From positions 62,001 through 126,000 of the forward strand of contig CANKXX010000005.1 of assembly GCA_947487835.1 (NCBI GenBank): a stretch of DNA of 64,000 bases, given 5' to 3'. The translations under genes and the position numbers were made by a program. Positions 27,573 through 36,039 of this stretch are shown piece by piece; position 1 is the stretch's first letter; each line of letters starts with the position of its first letter. Source of the stretch: an uncultured Microbacteriaceae bacterium. Its GTDB lineage: Bacteria > Actinomycetota > Actinomycetes > Actinomycetales > Microbacteriaceae. Below the pieces are notes generated by a model, which ran no database searches, was not told the DNA's origin, and saw only the letters and a list, made by a program, of their open reading frames with translations.

Positions 27573-27841
27573 CCGCCGCCCGCCGAATCGTGGAGACCAT
27601 CGGTGACCTCGGTAGCGCCGCCATTCTCGACCGGTTGAAGGTTATACGAGCAGTCGTGCAGTACAGCGTCAGCCGCGCTCTACGTTGCGGGACAGTCTCC
27701 TCGGGGACGTCTGCCTGCAGCCCGGAGTGCTTGCACGACTCCGTCGATCACGGCGCCGGTCCGGGGGGTACGGTCGTTGCGCCTGGTGTAGTAGCAGATC
27801 TGGCGACCCTCGCTCCGCTTGTTAGGAGGTTACAGCGTTGA
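27569..27841 (+). CDS. Small hypothetical protein, possibly truncated
   Basis: A 90-codon frame from GTG 27569, overlapping the previous stop by 4 nt. Residues 1-38 (TAARRIVETIGDLGSAAILD and after) look like a helical coding sequence; the rest is rich in glycine, cysteine and proline and reads like an out-of-frame tail. It could be a real N-terminus followed by a frameshift. Confidence 0.25.
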   Translation: MTAARRIVETIGDLGSAAILDRLKVIRAVVQYSVSRALRCGTVSSGTSACSPECLHDSVDHGAGPGGTVVAPGVVADLATLAPLVRRLQR

Positions 27842-27986
27842 TGCGCCCGTCGCCTCACTCCTGGGTGAGGAGCCTGTCCTGGTTGGGCCGCCCCTGCTAC
27901 TGCGGATGTACCGGCGTTCCGACAGGTCATCTCCGGAAAGGCTCGTACTCTGTGAGTAACGCATCGTTTGATAACGCTCAGCGGCG

Positions 27987-28907
27987 ATGAAAGTGGAGGA
28001 TGAATTGGCGGACCAGGTGATGAACGCTCGCTCAGTATTTGTAGTACATGGCCGAAACGGAGCGTTGCGGGCGGCGATGTTCAATTTCCTTCGCAGCATC
28101 AATCTCTCCCCCATGGAGTGGAGTCACGCCGTCCACCTCACGGGAGAGGCATCTCCGTATATCGGACAAGTGCTCGACGCTGCGCTGTCGCATGCGGCGG
28201 CCATCGTCGTGCTCATGACTCCCGATGAGATCGCCTACCTGCAGCCGCAGTACGGCCACGGGAAGAATGACTCGGAAACGAAGCCCTCTGCCCAGGCCAG
28301 ACCGAATGTGCTCTTCGAGGCAGGAATGGCCCTCGGGCGTGATCCAAGGCGGACGGTGCTCGTCGAGGTCGGCGATGTTCGCCCCTTCAGCGACATCGCG
28401 GGTCGACATGCCGTCCGGCTAACGAACGATGTCGCTCGCCGTCAGGAGCTGGCTCTGCGCCTGCAGACAGCGGGATGCGACGTGGACCTTAACGGCACGG
28501 ACTGGCATACGACCGGGGACTTTACCGCACCACCTTCACCGGCCGAAGCCCTGTCACTGGGACACCCCCTGCCGTCAAACTCCGGAGCACCCAAGGGAAT
28601 CGACTTCGACGTGAGGTATCTCAGCAAGAGCGGCGATCGAGTCGATAAGCTACAAATCGTCAACCGCGGCACCGAGACCGCTTTCGATGTCGAGGTGTCA
28701 CTTCCAGACGACGCTGCGTTGAAGCTCCACGACAAGAGCATCATTAAGAAGATCCCCGGCGGGAACCGCGTGACGATCGACGTGGTGGGCATGGGTCGAA
28801 CGTTCGGTGGACCCCAGTTGGAGAGCGTGTTCGACGTCACAATATCCGCCCGTACGGCAACAGGTATTCCGGTTATGCAGGAGATCTTCCTAGACACGGC
28901 AGGGTGA
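27987..28907 (+). CDS. TIR-like nucleotide-binding protein (CAP12/Pycsar-effector-type TIR) with C-terminal beta domain
   Basis: A 306-aa protein. Residues 15-155 fit the predicted-nucleotide-binding TIR-like family (PF10137-type): VFVVHGR at 17-23, an acidic/hydrophobic core (AIVVLMTPDEIAY at 72-84), RPNVLFEAGMALG at 105-117, where Glu111 is in the position of the NADase catalytic glutamate, and a VRLTND end. Residues 195-306 form a separate beta-rich domain (FDVRYLSKSG...FDVEVSL...VTIDVVGMG) like an immunoglobulin fold. Relatives destroy NAD+ as effectors in CBASS and Pycsar. No cyclase gene is adjacent, so the trigger is unknown. The gene has its own leader and moderate G+C unlike the core genes. 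Confidence 0.75.
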   Translation: MKVEDELADQVMNARSVFVVHGRNGALRAAMFNFLRSINLSPMEWSHAVHLTGEASPYIGQVLDAALSHAAAIVVLMTPDEIAYLQPQYGHGKNDSETKPSAQARPNVLFEAGMALGRDPRRTVLVEVGDVRPFSDIAGRHAVRLTNDVARRQELALRLQTAGCDVDLNGTDWHTTGDFTAPPSPAEALSLGHPLPSNSGAPKGIDFDVRYLSKSGDRVDKLQIVNRGTETAFDVEVSLPDDAALKLHDKSIIKKIPGGNRVTIDVVGMGRTFGGPQLESVFDVTISARTATGIPVMQEIFLDTAG

Positions 28908-29451
28908 GCGAGATCAGATAGTGAAGTCGGACGAGACACTCCAACCGGCACGTTGGCCTTGAGGAGTCCACGCACAGAACGCGTGCAACCTGTAACGCCG
29001 ACGACAGTGCTAGCGGACGAACCCCACCACGATCGAACGCAGCGCCTCAAACTCCACCTCGGCGAACAACGCCGGAGCCCCGTTGTGCTGAAACGGCAAT
29101 CATCGGCAAGAAGAACCGACGACCCCGCTCCATCGCCGAAAAGTCGACCGAGCCCGCAAGTACGGTACGCACCTCAACGCACTAGACCGCCTCTCCGGCG
29201 GAGATCAGGCTCGCATGGCCGGCACAGACACGCCCGCGCAAGCCCACTCATTCACAGCCCACAATGAAGCGGACGGAGGCGACGTTCCCCGAACGGAGCA
29301 CAAAGAAAGCCCCAGTCCATGGACTGGGGCCGGGTTATGAGTCGGATTGCGCTCGGGAGTACATATGTTCGTCGCAAGCGTTCCACCGCTCCCCTAGATA
29401 CCCAACTATACACCCCGGCCGCCTATGCCACAACAGTGCAGGTGCGACTTG
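28908..29451. other. 544-nt stretch without a recognised gene
   Basis: It follows the TIR-like gene. A 104-codon frame (28953-29267) is open but dominated by Arg, Pro and Ser and lacks a ribosome-binding site. It may be decayed coding sequence. The only clear element is the palindrome at 29309-29330. Confidence 0.35.
29309..29330 (-). terminator. Perfect 22-bp palindrome with T-rich flank on the minus strand
   Basis: Eleven bases (GCCCCAGTCCA) are followed at once by their exact complement. Reading the minus strand, the stem is followed by TTTCTTTG, the pattern of a Rho-independent terminator. It would serve the minus-strand decayed gene at 29452-29785, about 120 nt upstream. Confidence 0.55.
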
Positions 29452-29785
29452 CTAGCGCACGAGTTGGATCTGGGATTCGACCGTTGCGCCCAGGATCGAC
29501 TCCTCGAGGACGGGGCATGCAGTCGAGCGGCCACGCAGCACCGTGTCGGGTCCGCAACCCACAGCTTGCCTTCGGTACCCAGCAGCACGGACACCCCACC
29601 GGGCGCGTCCTGCCTCACCACCGTCAGCTTCCCTGCCACGAGCCGGCGCGCTGCTGTCACCACAGATCCATAGCTCCTGTTCGTCACTCAGGCAGGAGGT
29701 CACGATCTGGTACTCGTCAGCCGGAGACGCTGACGCGACGAGCGCGGTGGCAGCGAGGCACGAGCACGGCGAGGAAGGACTTCAC
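29452..29785 (-). pseudogene. Decayed gene for a small secreted protein
   Basis: Reading the minus strand from GTG 29785 (GGAG upstream), three frames must be joined to give a sensible protein of about 110 aa. It has a signal-peptide-like start (MKSFLAVLV then LAATALVASASPADEYQ), a middle with TSCLSDEQELWICGD, then LVAGKLTVVRQDAPGGVSVL with GKLWVAD, and an end DTVLRGRSTACPVLEESILG before the stop at 29452. Frames change near 29758, 29660 and 29555. Each segment has coding-like composition only in its own frame. The family is unknown; two cysteine pairs suggest a disulphide-bonded exported protein. Confidence 0.5.
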
Positions 29786-29899
29786 GGCTCATCGCTCCTC
29801 CCCGAACGTGGAACTACGGGCGCAAACTGCCCTGAGTAAGAAATCTCGATCGACAGAACTGTGAAATCCGTCCACTGCTAACGGGTCAGCATCCCGGCA

Positions 29900-31354
29900 T
29901 CATTGCGTCGACATGATGGCGTCGCCCCACTTAGTACGCCGAATGGTCAAGCCTTGCTCATCATTGCCCAGCAGGCCCGACTGTCTCAGCACTCTAAGAA
30001 CGCGATCGCGGTCGCGGGGATCGAATCCGAAATCCGGCACGGTGCGCGTTAGGTCGTGTTCTTCCATAAAACCGTGAACGTCCTGCTTGGACACGGTCTG
30101 ATCTAGCCTTGAGGCGAAGCCATCGTAGAGTATCCGATAAGCGCGCTCAATCGGGCGACTTAGCGGAGTTGCGAGCGCCACTACATGAGCCTTTCCACCA
30201 ACCGCAATCTTGTCGATAACACCTGCCGCGCTCGAATAGCGAATGGAGCCCTTCACGCGGTTCGACGATCTTGAATCCTCGCCTTGTCCGATGCCGGCGC
30301 GTAGCAAGCCTTCGAGTTGACTGAACGGGAAACTTGAGACGCTTCTTTCGAAACACGTAGTAGAAATTGCGGCATATATCCGCCATAACTGCTCCAGATA
30401 ACCCAATGGCATCGCCTCACCTACAAGGTCGTACACGTCATTAGGGCCTTTGCGCGCTATACCAACGCATACCAGCGCATCCAATGCCTTATCCAGTAGT
30501 TGACCACCATCATCACGGAAGGGGCCGGCGCGCAATTCTCGCGGGGATACACCGCGCTGCCGTGAACTAAGGACACGAACGAGGTGGTCGACCCCTACGA
30601 TCTCCTTGAGGCGCTCAGGGGTAATTTTCAAATAAGTGCGTGTCGCATTTCGTGGCTCCCAACTGCCCCTGTCACGACCGACTACCGCGGCATCCCGCCG
30701 CACAGTCTGCTCGCCCAAATCTTTGACCAGAGCGTAGAACTCGGTCTCGTCCTGGCTGTGCATAATGCCCCAGTCGGACAGAAGTCGGATACGTTCGTCA
30801 GTCACCTTCCCCCCGAGGATGTGACCACGACGCTGCAACTCGAGCAAGGAAACGAAAGATCGCCCACCGCTCTCCGCTTGTCGCCGACGCAACCTCGCAA
30901 TCTCGTCCACGTCACGCGAAAGGACACCAGGCAGATTGAGCGTATGGCGGAGCACATTACTGAGGCGGCTCCGATCACCGTAGATCACCGTTACGCGTGC
31001 TTGGTCCTCGAGGAGGCGCTCGATGAGGTGCACAAAGTCCTGATCGCCCGTGACAAGAATGAAGTCACGAACGCCCCGATGAAGATAATCCATCGCCATG
31101 ACGGTAAGCGCGATGTCGGCCTGCTCCTTTGTGCTACGCACTTCGTAGCGATCAATGAGCCGTTCATTTGTGACAGATCTGATTGTGGGATCGAACGAAG
31201 TCGCGGCGATGTGAGCGCGCAATCTCCCGGGAAACTCCTCGGCAGCGTATGACCAGATGTCGTCCACCAATGCGCGTTCCACGACCATGCCCCTGCCAAG
31301 GACCGCTCCAGAGAGATTCTCCCAGTCGATCAGTAGAACGCCGCTCGTGGACAC
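29900..31354 (-). CDS. NYN-domain (PIN-like) ribonuclease protein
   Basis: A 484-aa protein; third gene of a three-gene operon. Residues 5-130 form a NYN domain with all acidic sites in place: LLIDWENL (Asp10), QADIALTVMAMDY (Asp80), VTGDQDFVHLI (Asp104 and Asp106), then VTVIYGDRS. Relatives (LabA, MARF1-like) are metal-dependent RNases. The rest (about 200-484) is helical, with short winged-helix-like units, one near 240-310 (ITPERLKEIVGVDHLVRVL) and one near 440-484, reminiscent of LOTUS/OST-HTH pairs often fused to NYN. It starts at ATG 31354, 57 nt after the middle gene. Inference: the effector nuclease of a defence system. Confidence 0.75.
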   Translation of the reverse strand: MSTSGVLLIDWENLSGAVLGRGMVVERALVDDIWSYAAEEFPGRLRAHIAATSFDPTIRSVTNERLIDRYEVRSTKEQADIALTVMAMDYLHRGVRDFILVTGDQDFVHLIERLLEDQARVTVIYGDRSRLSNVLRHTLNLPGVLSRDVDEIARLRRRQAESGGRSFVSLLELQRRGHILGGKVTDERIRLLSDWGIMHSQDETEFYALVKDLGEQTVRRDAAVVGRDRGSWEPRNATRTYLKITPERLKEIVGVDHLVRVLSSRQRGVSPRELRAGPFRDDGGQLLDKALDALVCVGIARKGPNDVYDLVGEAMPLGYLEQLWRIYAAISTTCFERSVSSFPFSQLEGLLRAGIGQGEDSRSSNRVKGSIRYSSAAGVIDKIAVGGKAHVVALATPLSRPIERAYRILYDGFASRLDQTVSKQDVHGFMEEHDLTRTVPDFGFDPRDRDRVLRVLRQSGLLGNDEQGLTIRRTKWGDAIMSTQ

Positions 31355-31411
31355 GATACTCCGATCTGCATGCCGAAATGCATGCGCGCGTAGGGGAACA
31401 CTCTTGCTTTC

Positions 31412-32470
31412 TCAGGAGGGTTCGATGGACGGTAATCCATTGATTACAGCTTCAGCACGCGACAGACTAAACAACAGTTCGTCGGCAATCGCTCGCGCCA
31501 AATGGATCGGGAAACTCGGATAGTCACCCGCATGATGCGCGGAAGTTATGAATTGGCAAGCCGTCGCGATGTTCACTAGCATGTCCTGCACGAAGTCATG
31601 CGACCCGGATTGGCGGGACTTCACGTTCGATGGTCTTGCAAGGACTTGGAAAACCGACTGCCTCCACGCATCGGGCACGTCGGCGTCATCGATCACTAGA
31701 GCGACCCGAAGGTGCTGCTCAAGCTCACGGGCCCTAGCCGGCGATTCCGCCGTGGAGACATTCCACAGGCGGCTAGTGAGCGCTGCACCATCACGCACGG
31801 ACGGCCGATAAGCGTTAGGGGTGGATTTCTTGGAAACTACGTCCGCATTGCGTATGAATCCGGTCCATCCCGCTTTATCGGTGCCCCGGCTCAGACAAAG
31901 GTACAACCCAATCTGTTTACTATCATCGACTTGGGAACTGTAGATCAGACGTCGTACCATGGCTCGTTCAAGCGCATGCAGTGCCCTACTGACACGTGAT
32001 AGTTCGAGAGAAGGCGAATCGAGGGGAACGGAGATATCGTGAGAGATGTCCTGGATGTGGCACGACACTTCTTTGCCGCCGACGAATGGGACCCATTCAG
32101 GCCACACTCCGGGCGATGACGACTGCGGGATTTCGAGCGCAGTCCGCGCCACGAGTACTACTCCGATACTGATGAGTGGGCCGTCACTCCGCGAGTCGAA
32201 CAACTCGTCAAACGCGGATCGATTGCTCTCCAGAAGCGCCATGAGGTCGGACGTCAAGGCGTTAGGGTTTCTGAATCCATCACCCCGAACGACGATGACA
32301 ACGGTATCGGTATTCCGGAGTCGTCGCGTCAATGCGGTATGGAATTCATCACGCCCGCCTGTGACACCGATCCAATAGACATTCAAGCCCTCAACTCTCT
32401 GCGCTACAAGGTCTGTGACGGCGGCAGCGACGAGTTCGGGCGATGGGTCCTCCCGTATCAAAAGAGTCAC
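31412..32470 (-). CDS. Uncharacterised protein, middle gene of ATPase/NYN operon
   Basis: A 352-aa soluble protein with no family I recognise. Residues 1-130 show alternating strands and helices (LNVYWIGVTGG at 29-39, DTVVIVVRGDGF at 55-66, ISIGVVLVAR near 100), like a small Rossmann or STAND-effector-type fold. A SWIB-like or transmembrane motif is absent. The second half is helical with a conserved-looking VALVIDDADVPDAW near 255. GTG 32470 overlaps the stop of the ATPase gene by 4 nt (GTGA), so it is co-translated with the ATPase, which suggests the two proteins act together. Confidence 0.6.
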   Translation of the reverse strand: MTLLIREDPSPELVAAAVTDLVAQRVEGLNVYWIGVTGGRDEFHTALTRRLRNTDTVVIVVRGDGFRNPNALTSDLMALLESNRSAFDELFDSRSDGPLISIGVVLVARTALEIPQSSSPGVWPEWVPFVGGKEVSCHIQDISHDISVPLDSPSLELSRVSRALHALERAMVRRLIYSSQVDDSKQIGLYLCLSRGTDKAGWTGFIRNADVVSKKSTPNAYRPSVRDGAALTSRLWNVSTAESPARARELEQHLRVALVIDDADVPDAWRQSVFQVLARPSNVKSRQSGSHDFVQDMLVNIATACQFITSAHHAGDYPSFPIHLARAIADELLFSLSRAEAVINGLPSIEPS

Positions 32471-35373
32471 GCCTGTGCCACGGATGCCGCGATCTTGGCG
32501 AGGAGTGGAATTCGCGGCCCGAAACAGTGGTCATCGAATGCGAAGAAATTCGCCCGCGCACCCGTTGCCAGAAGGTTGTAGCCCGCCGCATTCTCATCAA
32601 ACCCGGGTGCGACCGTCACAAAATCGTCGAGCCCTAATGAGAGAGAATCAGGTGAATCGAGCGCAAGAGTCCGCAAAGCGTGGTATACGGCAGCGAGCCA
32701 CGGATCTTTTTCTCTGCCTTTAGCCGACAGGTGCTGTGCGGCTGCGTTGGTGAACAAGCGAAAATGATCAGTCATTGCGATTTTCTTACGCGTTAGTTGT
32801 GAATCTGTGAATTCAACAAGCAGTTCAGGACGAATAGGACTAAGGGCCGACATCGATCGCCGCCCCTCGATCAACCAAGCCATGAAGAACCGCATAAGCT
32901 GAACTGTCAAGAACGGGTGCCCGGCCGTCTCATTGTGGACGAGCGTGACGAAATCGGAGTCTAGCTTCACATGCTTCGTCATGATCTTCGTCATCAGTTC
33001 ATAGAACTCGCCAGACGAGGGCGACGAAGCGTCGTGCGGAAACAAGGGAAAAGAGTCCTGCTGAACCAAGGGGCTCAGTTGGTTCTGGTCGAGCAAGATG
33101 AAGTGGGCGTCCGGCTGCTGCCCCATCAGCACAAGGAGATTGTCCCTCGCAAATGCGACCAACTGGTTTAGCAGGGGTTGAACGACCGAATACCGCAAGG
33201 CGGGCGTGTCCTCAAGAGAGGTGGCGAGGTCACCAAATAGAGTCTCATACTCGTCGAGGACGAGTACTATGTGGGAGTCTATCTCGCCCGCGGTAGGGAG
33301 GCAGCGCCGCACTGCCAGGGTGACGAAGTTATCAGGGAGGCGCTTCCCCGCTTCGAGTGCCCGTTGAATTTCCGCGTAAAATTCGCCCCGCTCGGAAGGT
33401 TGGCTTGTTCGTTCACACGTCTGAGTCACAACGACGGACCGGTTGGAGGCAGGGCCAAGGTCCTTGAGGCTTGCCGTCGTCTTACCACTACGCCTAACGC
33501 TGCACCAAAGGCGAATCCCGCTATGACGCTCATGGGTTCGCATGAGTTGACGTACGCTGCCTCGGTACACGAGATTGTATTTCAGCATTTCGGGTTCCTC
33601 GAGCGGAAACTCGGCCGCGTAATTGTACTCTATCCGCTGGTCGATAGAAGCCGAATCATGACGGTGCGCCAGTGCCGATAGCTTCGCGCGCAACCGGGCG
33701 GACACATCTTCCGTAACCCCTCCAATAGTTGACACGACAATGCTCGCCAGTCGATCGACGCTTTGCACATGTGCGCGAACATCCGCGCGTAATGGAGCAA
33801 CGACAATCAGAATGGCTCGCGAAACGGCATTCTCTAGGTCGGGCACCCCAACGAACTGCTCTGACAGGAAGCACTGTATATCGAATTGATGAGAGTCAAG
33901 GGCAGGAAGTTGTAGGGTGACATCAATGCGACGAGATGCGTGTGAATATAGCGCGCGAGTCGGCAATGGCGCCGAGGTAGGATCATCTTCGAGCAGGCGG
34001 TCAATTGCCTCGGCCAGCGGGCGAACGCTGTCATGTACGCCGTTCATGAAGTCACCTGGCTGCATAGCATAAGCAAACTCGCTAATATCACTTGCGGTCA
34101 TGAACGGGATAACAAATGCCCATGACCGAGAGTACTCAGAGAGGATACTAGGAGCGCCATCTTCGTTGAACTTCGCGAACGCATATCCACGGAGAATTCC
34201 ACAAATCATTGCAGAACAGAGACCGCGAAGAGCGCGAGCATGATTACTGTCCGGTCCGAGTTGCAGTTCAGCGAGGTAAAACTCGACCGGCAGGTCTAGG
34301 AATCGCTGTAGCCCACTGAGTGACTTTAGGTATGCCGACTCCTCGTCAACCCCGTTCCTTGTCGAGTAGTTGTAGCCTTTCGTGAAGACCTCCCTTGCGT
34401 GATTCATCAAGCACGCGCGCACTACGTCTAGTGTCGCGGAGGCGTCATCGCTGTGACTGGCGATGTCATCAAGGAAAAGTCCAAAATAGTCCAATAGAGT
34501 GGATCGATAGTACGTGGCCCATTGGAAGATGTGATATCGGCTCAGGTCATCCAATTCCGCCATGAACCTCTGCCGCAGAACCAGCAAGCGGTCTATGGTG
34601 GATGTATCATTGACCGACTGACTGGCAACAGGCGATCGGCTCGGTGAGCCTTCTGTTGCAGGGCTACGGTCCTCACCACCGGTTATAAATCTCCTTTTCC
34701 GCTCGACGGAGGCATCGGCATCGGCATCGGCATCGGCATCGGCAAGCTGGTGAAGCTGATCTTCAGTATCGATTTTTCTAGTAGTGCGAGGATTAGTCGC
34801 TTGATGCGCAGACGCGAGTTTGTATTCGATGCGTTGCGTAAGTGCCCGCTGACGCTTGGGATGAAAGGCGTCGGCTAATTCCTGTAACTGGTTAAGGTTC
34901 TGACGTACTTCATCGTCACGCATCGAATCTATCAAGTCCGTTGCAATTTGTTGCGCCTCCGAAGGACGTACTCGACTGAGGAGTGCCCGGACTTCTGTAA
35001 TTGTTTTACCGATTACTGCTTGATCAATGACGCGCTGTTCGTAGGCATATCGCTGCCCATCGACTAGTTGCTCGCTGGCGGCTCGAAGAACAGTTGACGC
35101 GTTTTCGTCACTGGCGCCAGTGTTGACCATTCCGGGCGGTGCTTCCACGGTCTCCCGGAGGCCCGTCATTGACATCACGTGCATCTTCCAGAGGTCTCCC
35201 TGCCGGTCGGCTGGCAGAATCGAGATGGCTCGCGCGATTGCACCTGCTCGGCGTGTGGCTTGTTCGGCGGTGCAACCGTCGATGGCCTCGCGGAGAATCG
35301 CTTCAGCCTCGAGATACCGCCGGGATTGGGTCAGCGCATGGACCGCCTCCAAGTCTCTCGTCCAAGTCCGCAT
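32467..35373 (-). CDS. Large P-loop ATPase, first gene of ATPase/NYN operon
   Basis: A 968-aa protein. Residues 1-210 are helical, with helical-repeat character (EAVHALTQSRRYLEAEAILR). A spacer at about 210-260 holds an (AD)n run. Residues 260-590 are a helical/mixed region of unknown type. The ATPase core follows: Walker A-like SVRRSGKTTASL near 625, and Walker B IVLVLDEYETLFG near 700, followed by sensor-like LLVLMGQQPDAHF near 745. The remainder (780-968) is helical. The RRSGKT loop and DEYE box resemble STAND/AAA_14-like ATPases. ATG 35373 is chosen because upstream sequence in this frame looks non-coding; no strong ribosome-binding site is seen, so the mRNA may be leaderless. Probable sensor of a defence system. 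Confidence 0.65.
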   Translation of the reverse strand: MRTWTRDLEAVHALTQSRRYLEAEAILREAIDGCTAEQATRRAGAIARAISILPADRQGDLWKMHVMSMTGLRETVEAPPGMVNTGASDENASTVLRAASEQLVDGQRYAYEQRVIDQAVIGKTITEVRALLSRVRPSEAQQIATDLIDSMRDDEVRQNLNQLQELADAFHPKRQRALTQRIEYKLASAHQATNPRTTRKIDTEDQLHQLADADADADADASVERKRRFITGGEDRSPATEGSPSRSPVASQSVNDTSTIDRLLVLRQRFMAELDDLSRYHIFQWATYYRSTLLDYFGLFLDDIASHSDDASATLDVVRACLMNHAREVFTKGYNYSTRNGVDEESAYLKSLSGLQRFLDLPVEFYLAELQLGPDSNHARALRGLCSAMICGILRGYAFAKFNEDGAPSILSEYSRSWAFVIPFMTASDISEFAYAMQPGDFMNGVHDSVRPLAEAIDRLLEDDPTSAPLPTRALYSHASRRIDVTLQLPALDSHQFDIQCFLSEQFVGVPDLENAVSRAILIVVAPLRADVRAHVQSVDRLASIVVSTIGGVTEDVSARLRAKLSALAHRHDSASIDQRIEYNYAAEFPLEEPEMLKYNLVYRGSVRQLMRTHERHSGIRLWCSVRRSGKTTASLKDLGPASNRSVVVTQTCERTSQPSERGEFYAEIQRALEAGKRLPDNFVTLAVRRCLPTAGEIDSHIVLVLDEYETLFGDLATSLEDTPALRYSVVQPLLNQLVAFARDNLLVLMGQQPDAHFILLDQNQLSPLVQQDSFPLFPHDASSPSSGEFYELMTKIMTKHVKLDSDFVTLVHNETAGHPFLTVQLMRFFMAWLIEGRRSMSALSPIRPELLVEFTDSQLTRKKIAMTDHFRLFTNAAAQHLSAKGREKDPWLAAVYHALRTLALDSPDSLSLGLDDFVTVAPGFDENAAGYNLLATGARANFFAFDDHCFGPRIPLLAKIAASVAQA
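34711..34743 (-). repeat. GGCATC hexamer tract inside the ATPase gene
   Basis: Five and a half in-frame units encode an alternating Ala-Asp run near residue 215. Slippage by whole units would change linker length without breaking the frame, so it may be a variable linker between the helical N-terminus and the rest of the protein. Confidence 0.8.
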
Positions 35374-36039
35374 GCCGACAACATACAGGCGCGGAAATGG
35401 ATATGCACTAGGGCGTGCGGCTGCGGGCGCCGGGTCGTCATAGTCACGATTCGGACGGGAGTGCGCCCGCCAGCCGGTCTGCACCGCTTGGCGGTCTGCG
35501 GGAGCGTGTGACGGTGCCTTGTTGACCCGCCGAGTGTGGACGAAGGTCAGCACTTGGCGAGCCCCGGCTATAAACAACACTCGCGCCACCAGCAGCTCTG
35601 CGACGATGAGATTGGGTGGCGACGAGGAGCACCGCGGACATGGCGAGGAGGATCGCGCCCCTGGACACTTGCGCTGCCTCCTAGGTACTAGGGCTGCGCT
35701 CGTGAATGTAGTTCCTAGCGACGTGCCGGACGGGTTGCGTGAGCGATGACCGCGAGCCACGCCGGGCCGACCCGACCCGATTCCGACGCTTCTGTTCGGA
35801 CGACGCCCAGTGCGCTCGATGTCGGCAAGCTACTACTCATGCGGGCGATCCACACCGCCTCAAGATCGCGGCAGGCGGCAAGTGAGCGGGTGCGTGCAGG
35901 AAGTAGACGCCGATCGCGACGGGCATCACCACACTAAGGCGCGCGGTCACCAGGCTCTCCCGGCCGGTGTACTCGCGTTGGCGGTACGAGTAACCGAGAT
36001 GATCTACGGGATGCAACTTCTGAACGTCCGACAAGTATG
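35374..36039. other. 666-nt leader region of the ATPase operon, no firm gene
   Basis: It holds the promoter for the minus-strand three-gene operon and one short minus-strand frame described separately. Hydrophobic runs appear in more than one frame (for example a LIVAELLVARVLFIAGA-like run about 35590), which suggests decayed membrane-protein sequence. Nothing else is recognised. Confidence 0.35.
35444..35668 (-). pseudogene. Small membrane or exported protein, probably frameshifted
   Basis: GTG 35668 has a good GGAGG 8 nt upstream and opens with a hydrophobic helix (MSRGAILLAMSAVLLVAT). After that the frame becomes arginine/serine-rich, while the +1 frame continues with a second hydrophobic run (PNLIVAELLVARVLFIAGA). 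A single frameshift would give a two-helix membrane protein. It could also be an intact 74-aa secreted peptide. Confidence 0.3.

Noticed and set aside
27600-27841. Possible remnant of an ArsR-type regulator on the minus strand (EGRQICYYTRRND)
   Set aside because: Only about 30 residues look suggestive, there is no start, and no full helix-turn-helix can be assembled.
28953-29267. Decayed transposase
   Set aside because: No DDE motif, HTH or terminal inverted repeat can be recognised; the frame is Arg/Pro/Ser-rich.
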